DNA of 64,000 nucleotides from Brevibacillus sp. DP1.3A (GTDB taxonomy: Bacteria > Bacillota > Bacilli > Brevibacillales > Brevibacillaceae): NCBI RefSeq assembly GCF_013284245.2, contig NZ_CP085876.1:272501-336500 (forward strand). Reading direction: 5' to 3'. Positions 36,129-45,988 of the stretch are shown one piece after another. Numbering within the stretch: the first letter of the stretch is position 1; each line of letters begins with the position of its first letter. The notes below the pieces were generated by a model. The model was given only the letters and a program-made list of their open reading frames with translations, searched no databases and had not been told where the DNA came from. The position numbers and the translations under genes are program-made.

Positions 36129-36275
36129 GGTGAATCCCTCTTCTCATTCAGTAAGGCATGAAGATGCTGATCGATTTCGGCGTTGGAGAGATTGCGCCGT
36201 TTCAGTCGCAGCAGCTTGAGGAATCGGACCGCTAGCAGCAAAAAAGCCGCAAACAACAGAAAGTAAGTTAACATA
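36125..36275 (-). pseudogene. frameshifted small membrane protein gene (T7 homopolymer)
   Basis: An AGGAG site precedes an ATG at 36275 whose frame begins MLTYFLLFAAF. After a run of seven T (36246-36240 read leftward) the hydrophobic-then-basic continuation LLLAVRFLKLLRLKRRN, ending NEKRDSP-stop, is in the -1 relative frame; the stop overlaps the next ATG as ATGA. One T fewer would give a 49-residue single-pass protein coupled to the zinc-ribbon gene. As read, translation from the ATG ends after about 43 unrelated residues. The run could be a sequencing slip, a true mutation, or a slippery site. Confidence 0.5.
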
Positions 36276-36471
36276 AAATTTCTCCTAACGAAGTTGTCGA
36301 AATCTGTAACAAAGAATCATGTCGTATCGTATTACGAGTAAGGGGCAATCATTCTAGTACTTTTTATTCACTTGTCTTCTACTTCTTGAATCTAGTGGTA
36401 ATAGTGTCATAGTCTTACTTCCTTTGCAACACTTCACAAATTCTTTGTAACGCACAAGAAAAGGAGCTCTT

Positions 36472-38265
36472 ATGAAAATAATACGATTCCGAATGTTATG
36501 TCGATACGTAGCATGTCTTGCCCTGCTCTTGGTCAGTGTCACTTCCGTCACTCACCCAGGCTATGCGCAAACGAGCGGAAACAATATGGACGCTGTCCTG
36601 GTCGTGGACGTCAGTAACTCCATGACCCAAAGCGATAAGAACAAAGTCAGCAACGAAGCGATGAAAATGTTCGTCGACATGACATCGATCCAAGCGAACA
36701 AAATCGGTGTCGTCGCCTATACCGACAAGATCGAGCGGGAAAAGGCACTGCTTGAGATTAATTCCGAAGAAGATAAGAACGATATCAAATCCTTCATCGA
36801 CAGTCTGCAAAAAGGAGCCTACACCGATATCGCTGTCGGGGTAACGGAAGCAGTAAAAATCCTCGATGCGGGACGCAATCCAAACAATGCGCCGATTATC
36901 GTGTTGTTGGCAGACGGAAACAACTATTTGAACAAAGCATCAAGCCGTACCCAAGCACAATCTGATCAAGAGCTGCAGCAAGCAGTGAAAGAGGCCAAAG
37001 ACAAAGGCTATCCGATTTACACGATTGGCCTGAACGCAGATGGTCAGCTTAACCGAACGACACTACAGCAGATTGCTGCGGAGACAAATGGTAAATTTTT
37101 CGAGACAAGCACAGCGGACAAGCTCCCGCAAATCTTGAGCGAAATCTTTGCTAATCACCTGAAGCTGAAGGTTGTCCCTGTTAAAAGCTTCGTCGCAAAC
37201 GGTCAGGCTCAGGAGATTCCGATCCCAATCCCGAATGGCAGCGTCATGGAGGCCAACATCTCGATCATGTCGCAAAAAGCAGTGGAAGTGAAGCTGTATG
37301 ACCCAGCGGGCAAGGAAGTACAGATCCCTTCCAACCAGGTCAGACTGTCGAAGTCCAATGCGTACACGATGATCAAGCTGGTCAAGCCACAGCAGGGCGA
37401 TTGGAAGCTACAGGTAAAAGGTGCCCCGAAGGAAAAAATCGATATTAACCTCATCTTCAACTACGATCTGCAATTGGAGATGGAGCCAGTCACAGCCAAG
37501 AGCTTCAAGGCTGGCGATGTCGTACCGATAAAGGCTGCACTTGTTTCAAACGGACAGAAGGTAGCGAGTCCTGATCTGTACAAGCAAATGAAGGCGACAC
37601 TGATCGTCAATGACAAGACGGACAATAAGACAAATGAGGTCGTCCTGAACAACACAGGTAGCGGGTTTGAAGGCAGCTTCACAATCCCGGCTGACCATAC
37701 GTACGAGATCAAAATCAAGGCAGAAGACACCAGCTTTTACCGGGAGACGAAGCCACTCCTTGTAGATGCTGCGAAAACGGCAGGTTCTGGAGCGAGCAAG
37801 CCGAACACAACCACTGATCCTGCGGCAGAATCGAAACCATTTCCATGGATGACCGTAGTAGGAGGTACCGTGGTTCTCATCCTGTTGATCGGTGCAGGCT
37901 TGTACGCACTGTCGATCTATCGCAAGGCGAACAAGGGCTTCGCGGGCCAAATCGCCATCGAGATCGTGGATGAGGATACAGGGGAAAAGTCCAATCCGCA
38001 GTACAAGAAACTGAACGCGTTCAAAGGAAAAGTGAGGCTGCACCAGCTCTTGCAGCTCGCCCCTGAGTTTGCGGAGACAGAGAAAGTCATCTTTTTACCA
38101 GGGAAAAACGATACGCTGATCATCGAAAACCGTTCGAGCTGCCGAATCGAAAAGGCCGGACGTGTACTCGATGCAAGCAAAGGCAAAGAACTGAAGAAAA
38201 ACGATCGCATCAAAATTTCGTTAACGAATGTGAACAAGTCCTTATATGTAGATTACATCGTCTAG
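36472..38265 (+). CDS. VWA-domain surface protein with cytoplasmic tail (VWA-tubulin operon, gene 1)
   Basis: This 597-residue protein starts the operon. It has a signal-type helix (about 8-33), a von Willebrand factor A domain (about 40-225) with an intact MIDAS metal site (DVSNS about 46-50, a conserved Thr around YTDIAVGV, and LLADGNN), an all-beta region (about 235-440), a single membrane helix (about 459-482, VVGGTVVLILLIGAGLYAL) and a cytoplasmic domain of about 110 residues ending in short beta strands that faintly recall an FHA-like fold. It is thus positioned to sense outside and signal inside. AAAAGGAGCTCTT precedes the ATG; the stop overlaps the next ribosome site. Confidence 0.85.
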   Translation: MKIIRFRMLCRYVACLALLLVSVTSVTHPGYAQTSGNNMDAVLVVDVSNSMTQSDKNKVSNEAMKMFVDMTSIQANKIGVVAYTDKIEREKALLEINSEEDKNDIKSFIDSLQKGAYTDIAVGVTEAVKILDAGRNPNNAPIIVLLADGNNYLNKASSRTQAQSDQELQQAVKEAKDKGYPIYTIGLNADGQLNRTTLQQIAAETNGKFFETSTADKLPQILSEIFANHLKLKVVPVKSFVANGQAQEIPIPIPNGSVMEANISIMSQKAVEVKLYDPAGKEVQIPSNQVRLSKSNAYTMIKLVKPQQGDWKLQVKGAPKEKIDINLIFNYDLQLEMEPVTAKSFKAGDVVPIKAALVSNGQKVASPDLYKQMKATLIVNDKTDNKTNEVVLNNTGSGFEGSFTIPADHTYEIKIKAEDTSFYRETKPLLVDAAKTAGSGASKPNTTTDPAAESKPFPWMTVVGGTVVLILLIGAGLYALSIYRKANKGFAGQIAIEIVDEDTGEKSNPQYKKLNAFKGKVRLHQLLQLAPEFAETEKVIFLPGKNDTLIIENRSSCRIEKAGRVLDASKGKELKKNDRIKISLTNVNKSLYVDYIV

Positions 38266-38278
38266 GAGTGAGTCGATT

Positions 38279-41200
38279 ATGAAAGCAGTTGTGAGAGAAC
38301 ACATTCAACAATTGGACGTATCCCTCGGCGGAGGAATCGTCAGTGACAAGATTCGCGTAGATACAATTGATAACCCGATGCTCGTCATCGGTCTTGGCGG
38401 TACAGGAATTGATGCGCTTTTGCGCCTGAAATACCAAGTGAACAGACGCTTTAAGCTGCCGGTAGACCAGCTTTCCAAGAAGCGCAAGGAAAAGCCGGAC
38501 AATATTGAATTCATCGCATTTGAAACGAATGAGCATGACCGCAACAAAAAGTACAAGGGCATCGGACTCGATCCAGTGACGGAGTTCGTACTCCTGTCCA
38601 ATCCTGAGATCGGCGGTGTGTTGCAGAATCGCAGCATTCTCGAGCCGTACATCACCGACTGGCTCTCGCCAGAGCTGACAATTACGGACGGAATCAGCGG
38701 AGCATCGGGTGTACGCCAGGCAGGTCGACTTCTTCTCTTTACGAAAATTACGCAAGTCGTCCAAACGATTGAGAAGAAGGTCAAGATGCTGTGCGAGGGC
38801 ACGAACAAAAAGCTGACTGTATTCCTCTTGAGCGGTTTGTCCGGGGGAACGGGGAGCGGTTGCTTCCTCGACATCGCCTATATCGTACGAGGCATTTTGG
38901 AGCGCGACTTCGGCAGTGCGGGGGTAGACAAGGTGAATACGCTGGGCTACCTGTTCACGCCTGATGTCAACCTGTCGAACAAGAGCCTCAGCTCGCACAC
39001 ACGCGACTACATCATGAAAAACGGCTACGCGGCATTAAAAGAGCTCGACTACTGGATGAATGCGGACGAGCGCAATGAGCGTTTCCGCCAGCAATACGGC
39101 AACGTGCTCACCGTCCAATCGCCAATGCCGCCATTCAACCTGTGTCATTTGATTTCTGCGACCAATCTGGAAGGCAAGGCATTGGAAAATGCCTACGATT
39201 ACTGCATGAACGTAACCGCGGAGAACATTACGAACTTTATGGCGAGCGAAGAAAAGCGCTCGGGTGAAGAGTTTGCGATCCACGACTATATCAGCAACAT
39301 CCGTACGAACATTAACCAGATGCCAAAAGCGTACGCAGCCAACTACCAATACAACGTCATCGGTGCTTCCTCTGCTGTCTTGCCGATCGAAGAGATGACA
39401 ACCTACTTGGCATATCGTTTGTTTAAAAAGATGGAAAAAATGTTCACGGTAGCACCAGCGGAAGAAGATACGGAGAAATTCGCTCGCAAGCTCGGAATCG
39501 ACATCGACTCGATTTCTCGCAAGTTCGAGGAGCGCGTTCCTGAACCGTTGCCAGGCTATGAAAATAGTGAGCGTCTGAACTACAGCAACGTGATCACTCA
39601 ACAAGTCGTGAGCATCGACCACGAACTGGAGCAAGGCTATCTCGCCAAAGCGCGCGAAGCGTACATCAAGTCCAAAAAGCAGATGCCAGGCGACATGATC
39701 TCTGTTTTTGGCGAAATGATCACGCGAGTATTCCTGCACCCGCAGCAAGGACCATTCTATGCGTCCCGTCTGATTCATTCGGACAAAGGCTATTGCCTGA
39801 TGAAAATGATCCTCTCCTACATTGAGAGCCTCAAGGCGAATTTGGAGAGCTACCCGCGTGAGATCGAGGGCGCGCGAGAGAATGCGAATGAAAAGCTGGG
39901 CGATGCCCGCAGTGCTTTCATCTCCAAGGAGAAGAAGAAAAACAGCTACATCGAAGCGAAGATCAACGAATACCAGCTCCTGGCTGATCAGGAGAAGCTG
40001 GAGCAAATGATCGAATTCTACGAAGAGCTGCACCGTTTGTTGAATGCAGAAAACAATCGCATTTATAACGTATTTACTGAGATTTTGAACGCACTCAACC
40101 AAATTTTTGAGCAAAATGGCGACATCCTGATCAACGGCGGCGAAGAGAGTGACCGCACTGGTAACAAGACATACTACTGGAACATCGTCAGTGTGCCGGA
40201 TATCTCCAAAGTAGTCAGCAACATCCTGGAGCAAAAAGAGGCGGATGACCTGATCCGCGATTTCACCAGCGAGCTGCTGCGACACTCCGATCAGTGGGTC
40301 AAAGAGCAGGAGCTGGATATCGTCAGCTCGATCTCGGAATTCCTCTCGGAGAAGTTCGGTGAGGTGATCACCAAGTCGATGGAAGAATTCCTCGTGATCA
40401 AATACGGTCAGGACGAGACACTCGATCGCATCGTAGAGCGCAAGATTGCGAGCAAGTTGGATGAAGAGGCGATTCCGGTCTTCCATCTGAGCAATAATCT
40501 CGGCAATATGCACTTCCCTTCCTGGGGCTTTGTATCCGTGCCGCTGAAAGCACCATCGATCTTGAAGGGGATTAAAAACTATCAAAATACAGCGATTAGC
40601 GGATCGCGCTTTACCGTCAAAGAAAGCGAAGTCAAAAACCGCATCTTCTGGCTGAATACGAAAAACGGTGTTCCACTGTTCGCTTACACACCGTTGAAGG
40701 TCTACGAGGAAAGCTACGAACGTACCATTCTGGACAGAGAGGGTATCGGACGCCACCTCGTTCAAACCGAAAAGAACAACTGGGCGTACCTCCCATCCCC
40801 TATTCCGGAAAAATCGTGGGGAGATACGTACCAAAACGGGCGGATCAAAGCGTACAACGCCAAAGTACGCGAACTGTTTGACCGTGCGGTACGTTACGGA
40901 GCCATCCGCGAGAAGGGCAGTGACAGCAAGACCAGCAACCGCTATGAATCCATCGTGACGAAGTCGTTCTCACTGGCTACTTTCTTGGCTAAGCACCAAG
41001 CGCAAGGAGACGCGACCCAGCTAAGCCCTGGCGAGATCAAGCGTGCATTGGTTGAGCTCAAAGGCTTCATGAGAGATGGTCTGGAGCAAGAATTTGCGCG
41101 CGATGTGTTCGGCAGTATCAATGAAGAGATGGCAAAAGAAAACCTGATTCGTTTTCCAGAGCAGATTCGCCTAATCGAACAAGAAGTGCGCAAATACGAA

Positions 41201-41668
41201 GAAATCGAGGCCAAAATCCAGGAGCTGGAGCAGATCGTAGGTGCCATCAAGGACGAAGAAGAGCTGGTGACCCGATTCATCGAAGCACTTTACACAGGGA
41301 CGATTTGCAAGCGCGGTGCGCTCTACGTCTACGACAAGGATGAGGAAGAAGATGCGTGGGAGCCATTCATCAACCTGATGAAGGTCAACAAGCACGTTGA
41401 ATTCGCTATCTATGAAAAATACCGCGCATTGGATCACAAGAGCATGGCAACCATCCAGCGCAAGGCTGCAAAACGCAGTGATGCGATGACTTCAGCAGAG
41501 GATACGCAGCAGCTACTGGCAAAACTCGATGAGATTGCGGCGACCTTCCAAGAAACGAAAAACGATCTGGAATACGACCGCGACGAATACGTGAACGGTG
41601 AAGAGTTGTTCCAGTTCTACAAAAAGGTTTGGTCAAAAGTAAACGATATGCGCAAGACGCTGCAATAA
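38279..41668 (+). CDS. large tubulin/FtsZ-like GTPase (VWA-tubulin operon, gene 2)
   Basis: This 1129-residue protein belongs to the bacterial tubulin-like (Tubulin_2/FtsZ-like) group. The N-terminal GTPase domain shows the T1-type loop LVIGLGGTGIDAL (about 35-47) and the tubulin T4 signature LSGLSGGTGSGCFLD (about 182-196). The remaining 700 residues are mostly helical, with charged coiled-coil stretches (around 520-600 and 960-1010). No membrane helix is seen, so it is presumably cytoplasmic and could polymerise at the membrane with its partners. TAGGAGTGAG precedes the ATG at 38279. Gene order with two VWA genes and a GTPase suggests a dedicated machine; the function is unknown. Confidence 0.88.
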   Translation: MKAVVREHIQQLDVSLGGGIVSDKIRVDTIDNPMLVIGLGGTGIDALLRLKYQVNRRFKLPVDQLSKKRKEKPDNIEFIAFETNEHDRNKKYKGIGLDPVTEFVLLSNPEIGGVLQNRSILEPYITDWLSPELTITDGISGASGVRQAGRLLLFTKITQVVQTIEKKVKMLCEGTNKKLTVFLLSGLSGGTGSGCFLDIAYIVRGILERDFGSAGVDKVNTLGYLFTPDVNLSNKSLSSHTRDYIMKNGYAALKELDYWMNADERNERFRQQYGNVLTVQSPMPPFNLCHLISATNLEGKALENAYDYCMNVTAENITNFMASEEKRSGEEFAIHDYISNIRTNINQMPKAYAANYQYNVIGASSAVLPIEEMTTYLAYRLFKKMEKMFTVAPAEEDTEKFARKLGIDIDSISRKFEERVPEPLPGYENSERLNYSNVITQQVVSIDHELEQGYLAKAREAYIKSKKQMPGDMISVFGEMITRVFLHPQQGPFYASRLIHSDKGYCLMKMILSYIESLKANLESYPREIEGARENANEKLGDARSAFISKEKKKNSYIEAKINEYQLLADQEKLEQMIEFYEELHRLLNAENNRIYNVFTEILNALNQIFEQNGDILINGGEESDRTGNKTYYWNIVSVPDISKVVSNILEQKEADDLIRDFTSELLRHSDQWVKEQELDIVSSISEFLSEKFGEVITKSMEEFLVIKYGQDETLDRIVERKIASKLDEEAIPVFHLSNNLGNMHFPSWGFVSVPLKAPSILKGIKNYQNTAISGSRFTVKESEVKNRIFWLNTKNGVPLFAYTPLKVYEESYERTILDREGIGRHLVQTEKNNWAYLPSPIPEKSWGDTYQNGRIKAYNAKVRELFDRAVRYGAIREKGSDSKTSNRYESIVTKSFSLATFLAKHQAQGDATQLSPGEIKRALVELKGFMRDGLEQEFARDVFGSINEEMAKENLIRFPEQIRLIEQEVRKYEEIEAKIQELEQIVGAIKDEEELVTRFIEALYTGTICKRGALYVYDKDEEEDAWEPFINLMKVNKHVEFAIYEKYRALDHKSMATIQRKAAKRSDAMTSAEDTQQLLAKLDEIAATFQETKNDLEYDRDEYVNGEELFQFYKKVWSKVNDMRKTLQ

Positions 41669-41702
41669 GCAATCAGGATCGTTTAATAACCGAGGAGGAT
41701 GC

Positions 41703-44051
41703 ATGAGGGATTTGATTGGAGAGTTCGCGACCCAATACGTTACGGAATTGGAAAGACAACTGGATAGCGGAAACGGACAGCGAAGCATTCAAAACCCCGT
41801 GCTCTTCCTTTTTCTCGGGGATAAGAGCGTAGAGGCACTGCAAGCTGTTCGTGCCCACAACGAGCGCAACTGGCAAAATGGTCACGGTGTTCTTTATGTC
41901 CATGCGTATCAGGACAAAACGTGGGAGCATCCGCAAGTAATCGGCTGCCGCTTACCGCAGGCAGATGCCGACAAGAAAAAAATGCGTACTTCGATCCACG
42001 AGCGTTTTTTACTTGATGAAGCTGTCACCATGGAATTGAACAAGGTGATGAAGCTGGCAAGCGTGCGGGTAGCGGAAATGGGTAAGTTGTTCACTGCTTT
42101 TCAGCAAGTCAATATTGCCGTCGTGGCAAGGGCAGATGACCCTGCCACGATCCTTTTGCCAGAGCTGACGCTGCTTCTCAAAGGCTACCTCAACGAGCTG
42201 TTTAAAAACGTATCAGTCGACCTGTACGTCCTGCTACAGGAAAAGAACAACGGGGAAGCATTCGGGTTCTCGACAGCGCTCTCGGTTAGCTTTTTGGAAG
42301 AGGTCAATCGCTATCAGCGGAGCGACTACAGCTATCGAGCGAATCTCTTGGTAACGGAGGATCTCGTGAAGCTGCCTGTGGAGCATGTAAACGCACCGTT
42401 ATTTTCGCTGGCGTACCTATTGAGTGACAAGACAGAACATGGCTTGTTTATCGAAGGCGGCATGCAGGAAAATTACGAGCTGATCAGCAAGCTGGTGCTT
42501 TTGAACAACAAAAAGGTAGAGTCGGAGTTCCATGAAAGCAATGATGGCTATAACAAGCTGCAATTTATGCGCAGCATCACGGTCGATCACGGGCAGACCA
42601 AGTTCGCGTCTGCTGGTCTATCCAAAGTAAAGCGACCGACTCATGCAATTGCGCTGACGGTGCTGTCCGCCGTATTTGACCGCTATTGGGAGCGACTCCA
42701 GGACGGCGAGGTTTTGCCGAAAACAAAAGCGAGAGAAAAACTCGGATTGACGGCGCATGATTTGCAGCGAAAACTGGCTGGCATTCTCCCAGAGGATCAC
42801 ATCCTGGAGGAAATGACGGGGCTTATGACCTCTGGCATTAGCTACAGCGAGCTTTGCAGTATGAATATGCGTGAAGCGGAGCTGGCTTTGTTTGACGGCA
42901 GCAGCCAAGCCTTTTTTGAGGCGAATGTCGTTTCCGGGGCGCGTAAACGTCTGGAGCACATGCTGTCTCAGGACTCCTTGGCTGATTTGATTCAGAAAGT
43001 AGTCATCGAGGATGAACGGCTTGGGCTGTATGCGGCTTATTATCTCACAGCCGAACACGCCAATGGAGCAAACCTGCTGGATGAGCTGCGCACAGGAATT
43101 CGCGAGACATCTCGACAGGTTGAACAGATTAAAGCCGAGTTGGTCGATCTCTACCAAGAGCGAGTGGATCGGCAGGACATTCGCGTAGGAGGGTTTTTCA
43201 CACGGGATAAGGAGCGTGTGCGGACCTTCATTCGTCATTTGCTGGACGCTGTTTATGGCAAAAAGCTGGAGCTGCTGGATTGGGAGATGATGCTCTCGAT
43301 CCTTGTGAGCTATGAGAAACAGGCAGAGCAGATTCACCGGCAGTTAGGTGAGCAAGTCGAGCAACTGGAAGCCTTGCATAAGCAACTCCGGGAAATCGCC
43401 CAGACGAGCGTTCGAGAAGCGACTGACTACTTGGGCAAAAATGTGGACGAATATTACGAATCGGTGGTCCATGAAACGATCCGATCCTTGGAAGCTTCAC
43501 GCGGCAGTGATTTTTACATGGAACAACGGTATATTGGCAGCGGCGCTCTGCTCAGCGGGAATCGACTCGCTGGACTCGTGGAGAGGTTGTGTCAGTTTTG
43601 CCGGAACGAGATTCTCACCCGTGCGCCATTTGCTTTATCTTTTGAGGCGGAGCTTCTTGCGCGTGCCAATGTCGGGGCTGCTTACGATAACCGAACCGTG
43701 CTGACGAAGGAGGATTTGTTCCTCGATCTGGCATTGGTGCTGGAAGAGCGCGCAGCGGTTCACATCGAAGTGTTCCATTTCATGCAAAAGCATCGCTATG
43801 AGGAGAAGTACTTGTTTGCCGATATTCATAACGACTTCGTCCAGTATGCGCTGCACAAGGATGAGAGCACACGAACCTACAAGCTGGGCTGCATCCACGA
43901 GGAACAAAAAAGCGGGATAGAAAAAATGAACCTGATGGGTGGATTCGGCATGGATGATTTGATGTTCTACCGCAATAACAAGAAATACCATGCTTCCTAT
44001 GAGGACAGCGGGTTTGTTTTTCGCCGCGTGGGAGGAGATGAGTCGTCATGA
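41703..44051 (+). CDS. tubulin-like paralogue without a GTP-site signature (VWA-tubulin operon, gene 3)
   Basis: A 782-residue cytoplasmic protein. Two stretches echo the tubulin-like protein encoded just upstream: PVLFLFLGDKSVEALQAVRA (compare PMLVIGLGGTGIDALLRLK) and FASAGLSKVKRPTHAIALTV (compare YNVIGASSAVLPIEEMTTYL). The glycine-rich GGTGSG loop is absent. I infer a diverged, non-catalytic tubulin-like partner, analogous to non-hydrolysing subunits. The C-terminal half is helical. ACCGAGGAGG precedes the ATG; its last four bases overlap the next gene. Confidence 0.6.
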   Translation: MRDLIGEFATQYVTELERQLDSGNGQRSIQNPVLFLFLGDKSVEALQAVRAHNERNWQNGHGVLYVHAYQDKTWEHPQVIGCRLPQADADKKKMRTSIHERFLLDEAVTMELNKVMKLASVRVAEMGKLFTAFQQVNIAVVARADDPATILLPELTLLLKGYLNELFKNVSVDLYVLLQEKNNGEAFGFSTALSVSFLEEVNRYQRSDYSYRANLLVTEDLVKLPVEHVNAPLFSLAYLLSDKTEHGLFIEGGMQENYELISKLVLLNNKKVESEFHESNDGYNKLQFMRSITVDHGQTKFASAGLSKVKRPTHAIALTVLSAVFDRYWERLQDGEVLPKTKAREKLGLTAHDLQRKLAGILPEDHILEEMTGLMTSGISYSELCSMNMREAELALFDGSSQAFFEANVVSGARKRLEHMLSQDSLADLIQKVVIEDERLGLYAAYYLTAEHANGANLLDELRTGIRETSRQVEQIKAELVDLYQERVDRQDIRVGGFFTRDKERVRTFIRHLLDAVYGKKLELLDWEMMLSILVSYEKQAEQIHRQLGEQVEQLEALHKQLREIAQTSVREATDYLGKNVDEYYESVVHETIRSLEASRGSDFYMEQRYIGSGALLSGNRLAGLVERLCQFCRNEILTRAPFALSFEAELLARANVGAAYDNRTVLTKEDLFLDLALVLEERAAVHIEVFHFMQKHRYEEKYLFADIHNDFVQYALHKDESTRTYKLGCIHEEQKSGIEKMNLMGGFGMDDLMFYRNNKKYHASYEDSGFVFRRVGGDESS

Positions 44052-45322
44052 GTCAGAGAAGGGTAAGCTTACTCATGCTAGTTTGTAGTCTGGTAGGTGG
44101 CGTGATCGGATTTTTGGTCGGGGAAGTCATGCTCGGCAAGCTGTCCGGAGAAATACCGCAATGGTTGTTAATGGGACTTTATTTTGGTCAATATTCCTTT
44201 TTCGTAGGACTGATGTGCCTCATTGCGGAAATGATCTCGCCACGACTGAATGGAGTTGGCTGGAAGCAGCGCTATCTGGGCTTTTCCTGGAAAATGCTCG
44301 TGCCCAGCACGTTTTTGATGGTGGGCGTAGTGGCGCTCTTGCTTCAGCTGCTGTACGGGTCATCGTTTCAACAGGCCAGCGGGGCCAACAATATTGTCAT
44401 GGTTCTGGATACGTCAGGCAGCATGCAGTCGTCTGACCCGGATAACCAATTGTTCAAAGCAGCAGCCGACATGGTGCAGCGCATGGACAGTGACATGAAC
44501 ATAGCAGTGGTTACGTTTCACGATCAAACGAATGTCCTGCAACCCCTCACCGCGCTGAGTAGCCAGTCCGTGAAGGATGAGATTGTGAAGAAGCTGCTTC
44601 AATATCCGCGAACGGATGGAGGCACCAGGATCGACCAGGCACTGCAAGTGGGGCTAGACCAGCTGCAAGCCAATCAAATGGCGAATAGTACGGTCGTGCT
44701 GATGTCAGACGGCTATAGTGATCTGGATGTCCCTGCCGCACTTGCACCCTACAAGCAAAACCACGTGATTGTCCATACCGTAGGCATGAGCCAAATCGAT
44801 GCAGACGGAACGGCGTTGCTACAAAAGATCGCTGCTGAGACTGGCGGCAGCTACTTCAATGTCGAACACGCAGACCAAATGACAGGAATCTTTGGTCAGA
44901 TTTACGATATGAGCCGAATAGACCGCAATATTGTTTCTGAGCGGACAGGAGCGACAGAAGAAAGCATGTTTTACGCCATTACCCGTGTGGTCAGTGTTCT
45001 GATTCTCGGTGCTTTGCTCGGCTTGGCGCTGGGTCTGATTTTTGACAATCGCCATCTGGCCAAAAGCTTCACGATTGGCGGGGCGGTATCAGGACTGTTA
45101 GCTGGACTTGTTTTGGAAATGGGTCTGTCGTCGATTGATTTGCTCGATATGGTTGTACGTTTGCTGGCGTGTTCCTTGCTCGCCGTCATCCTGACATTGT
45201 TCACTCTCTTTGTGCCAGCTTCCACGAGTGGTGGATCGTCTTTTGCAAAGCGCAGACTGAACAACAGACAAAACCCTCGCGCGTTGGACGCCGGGAACCA
45301 AAGCAGCAAGCGGTTTGAGTAA
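44048..45322 (+). CDS. polytopic membrane protein with VWA domain (VWA-tubulin operon, gene 4)
   Basis: This 424-residue protein has three N-terminal membrane helices (about 8-30, 38-60, 78-103), a VWA domain (about 114-290) with intact MIDAS (LDTSGSM at about 119-125, TDGGTR, MSDGYSD), and three or more helices at about 310-395 before a basic tail. It starts with ATGA overlap with gene 3. Its VWA domain is different from that of gene 1, so the system has two metal-site domains on separate membrane proteins. Confidence 0.85.
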   Translation: MSQRRVSLLMLVCSLVGGVIGFLVGEVMLGKLSGEIPQWLLMGLYFGQYSFFVGLMCLIAEMISPRLNGVGWKQRYLGFSWKMLVPSTFLMVGVVALLLQLLYGSSFQQASGANNIVMVLDTSGSMQSSDPDNQLFKAAADMVQRMDSDMNIAVVTFHDQTNVLQPLTALSSQSVKDEIVKKLLQYPRTDGGTRIDQALQVGLDQLQANQMANSTVVLMSDGYSDLDVPAALAPYKQNHVIVHTVGMSQIDADGTALLQKIAAETGGSYFNVEHADQMTGIFGQIYDMSRIDRNIVSERTGATEESMFYAITRVVSVLILGALLGLALGLIFDNRHLAKSFTIGGAVSGLLAGLVLEMGLSSIDLLDMVVRLLACSLLAVILTLFTLFVPASTSGGSSFAKRRLNNRQNPRALDAGNQSSKRFE

Positions 45323-45339
45323 AGGGAGCATGATGAATC

Positions 45340-45975
45340 ATGATTAATCGGGAGGAAACAACAGAAACCTTCATCAAGGACGTCACCTGCCAGCATCAAG
45401 GGAGCGAATACGTGCTCAATTGGCATTGGGCGCAGGATATTCCGTGTGTGTACGTGCACAAATCGCAGTTTGGCGCCCCTTTTGACGTAAACGAGCTGGA
45501 TGATCGTCAGTTCAAGCTGTATACCCGAGAAGAATACAAAGTCCACAAAGGGCTGCGGGAAAAAACAGACGGCATCGGCCGGTACACATACCGCATCTTT
45601 CCTTGCCGATTGGAAAATGGCAAGCCGATTTTGCTCATGCCAGACGGGGATGCCCATGTGATCCACGTCAGCACAGGAAAGGCCAAAATCTACTACTCGT
45701 TCAAACGAGGCGGAAGCTGGTTTAGCAAGCATCAATCGTTGCAGATTCGCATTTTTTCAGAGATTCCGATCGCGCGGGACGTACTCTGCTACGTCAAAAA
45801 AGAAGGCTCTTCTCCCGCCCACAAGGATGATGGTACCCGATACAATTTCATTCGTGATCTCGAGCCCGGTGTCAATCTGATGCCGGAGATTGAGGTCAGG
45901 AAAAAAGACGTCGTCCGCCTGTTTTTTACGGACGGGAAAAAATACGGAGAAATGTACGAACTGATTCCTGAATAG
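45340..45975 (+). CDS. uncharacterised soluble protein (VWA-tubulin operon, gene 5)
   Basis: A 211-residue protein of unknown family. It is rich in beta strands and aromatic residues (VLNWHWAQDIPCVYVHKSQFG, KIYYSFKRGG), with no signal peptide or membrane helix. GGGAG lies about eleven bases before the ATG. Tight spacing to genes 4 and 6 (17 and 13 bases) shows it belongs to the operon. It may be an adaptor between the VWA membrane protein and the GTPase, but nothing in the sequence proves this. Confidence 0.7.
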   Translation: MINREETTETFIKDVTCQHQGSEYVLNWHWAQDIPCVYVHKSQFGAPFDVNELDDRQFKLYTREEYKVHKGLREKTDGIGRYTYRIFPCRLENGKPILLMPDGDAHVIHVSTGKAKIYYSFKRGGSWFSKHQSLQIRIFSEIPIARDVLCYVKKEGSSPAHKDDGTRYNFIRDLEPGVNLMPEIEVRKKDVVRLFFTDGKKYGEMYELIPE

Positions 45976-45988
45976 GAGGGGATGCGCC

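Noticed and set aside
39035-40834. 599-residue open frame antisense to the tubulin-like gene
   Set aside because: No ribosome site or recognisable motif; it mirrors the coding bias of the sense gene, which has clear GTPase signatures.
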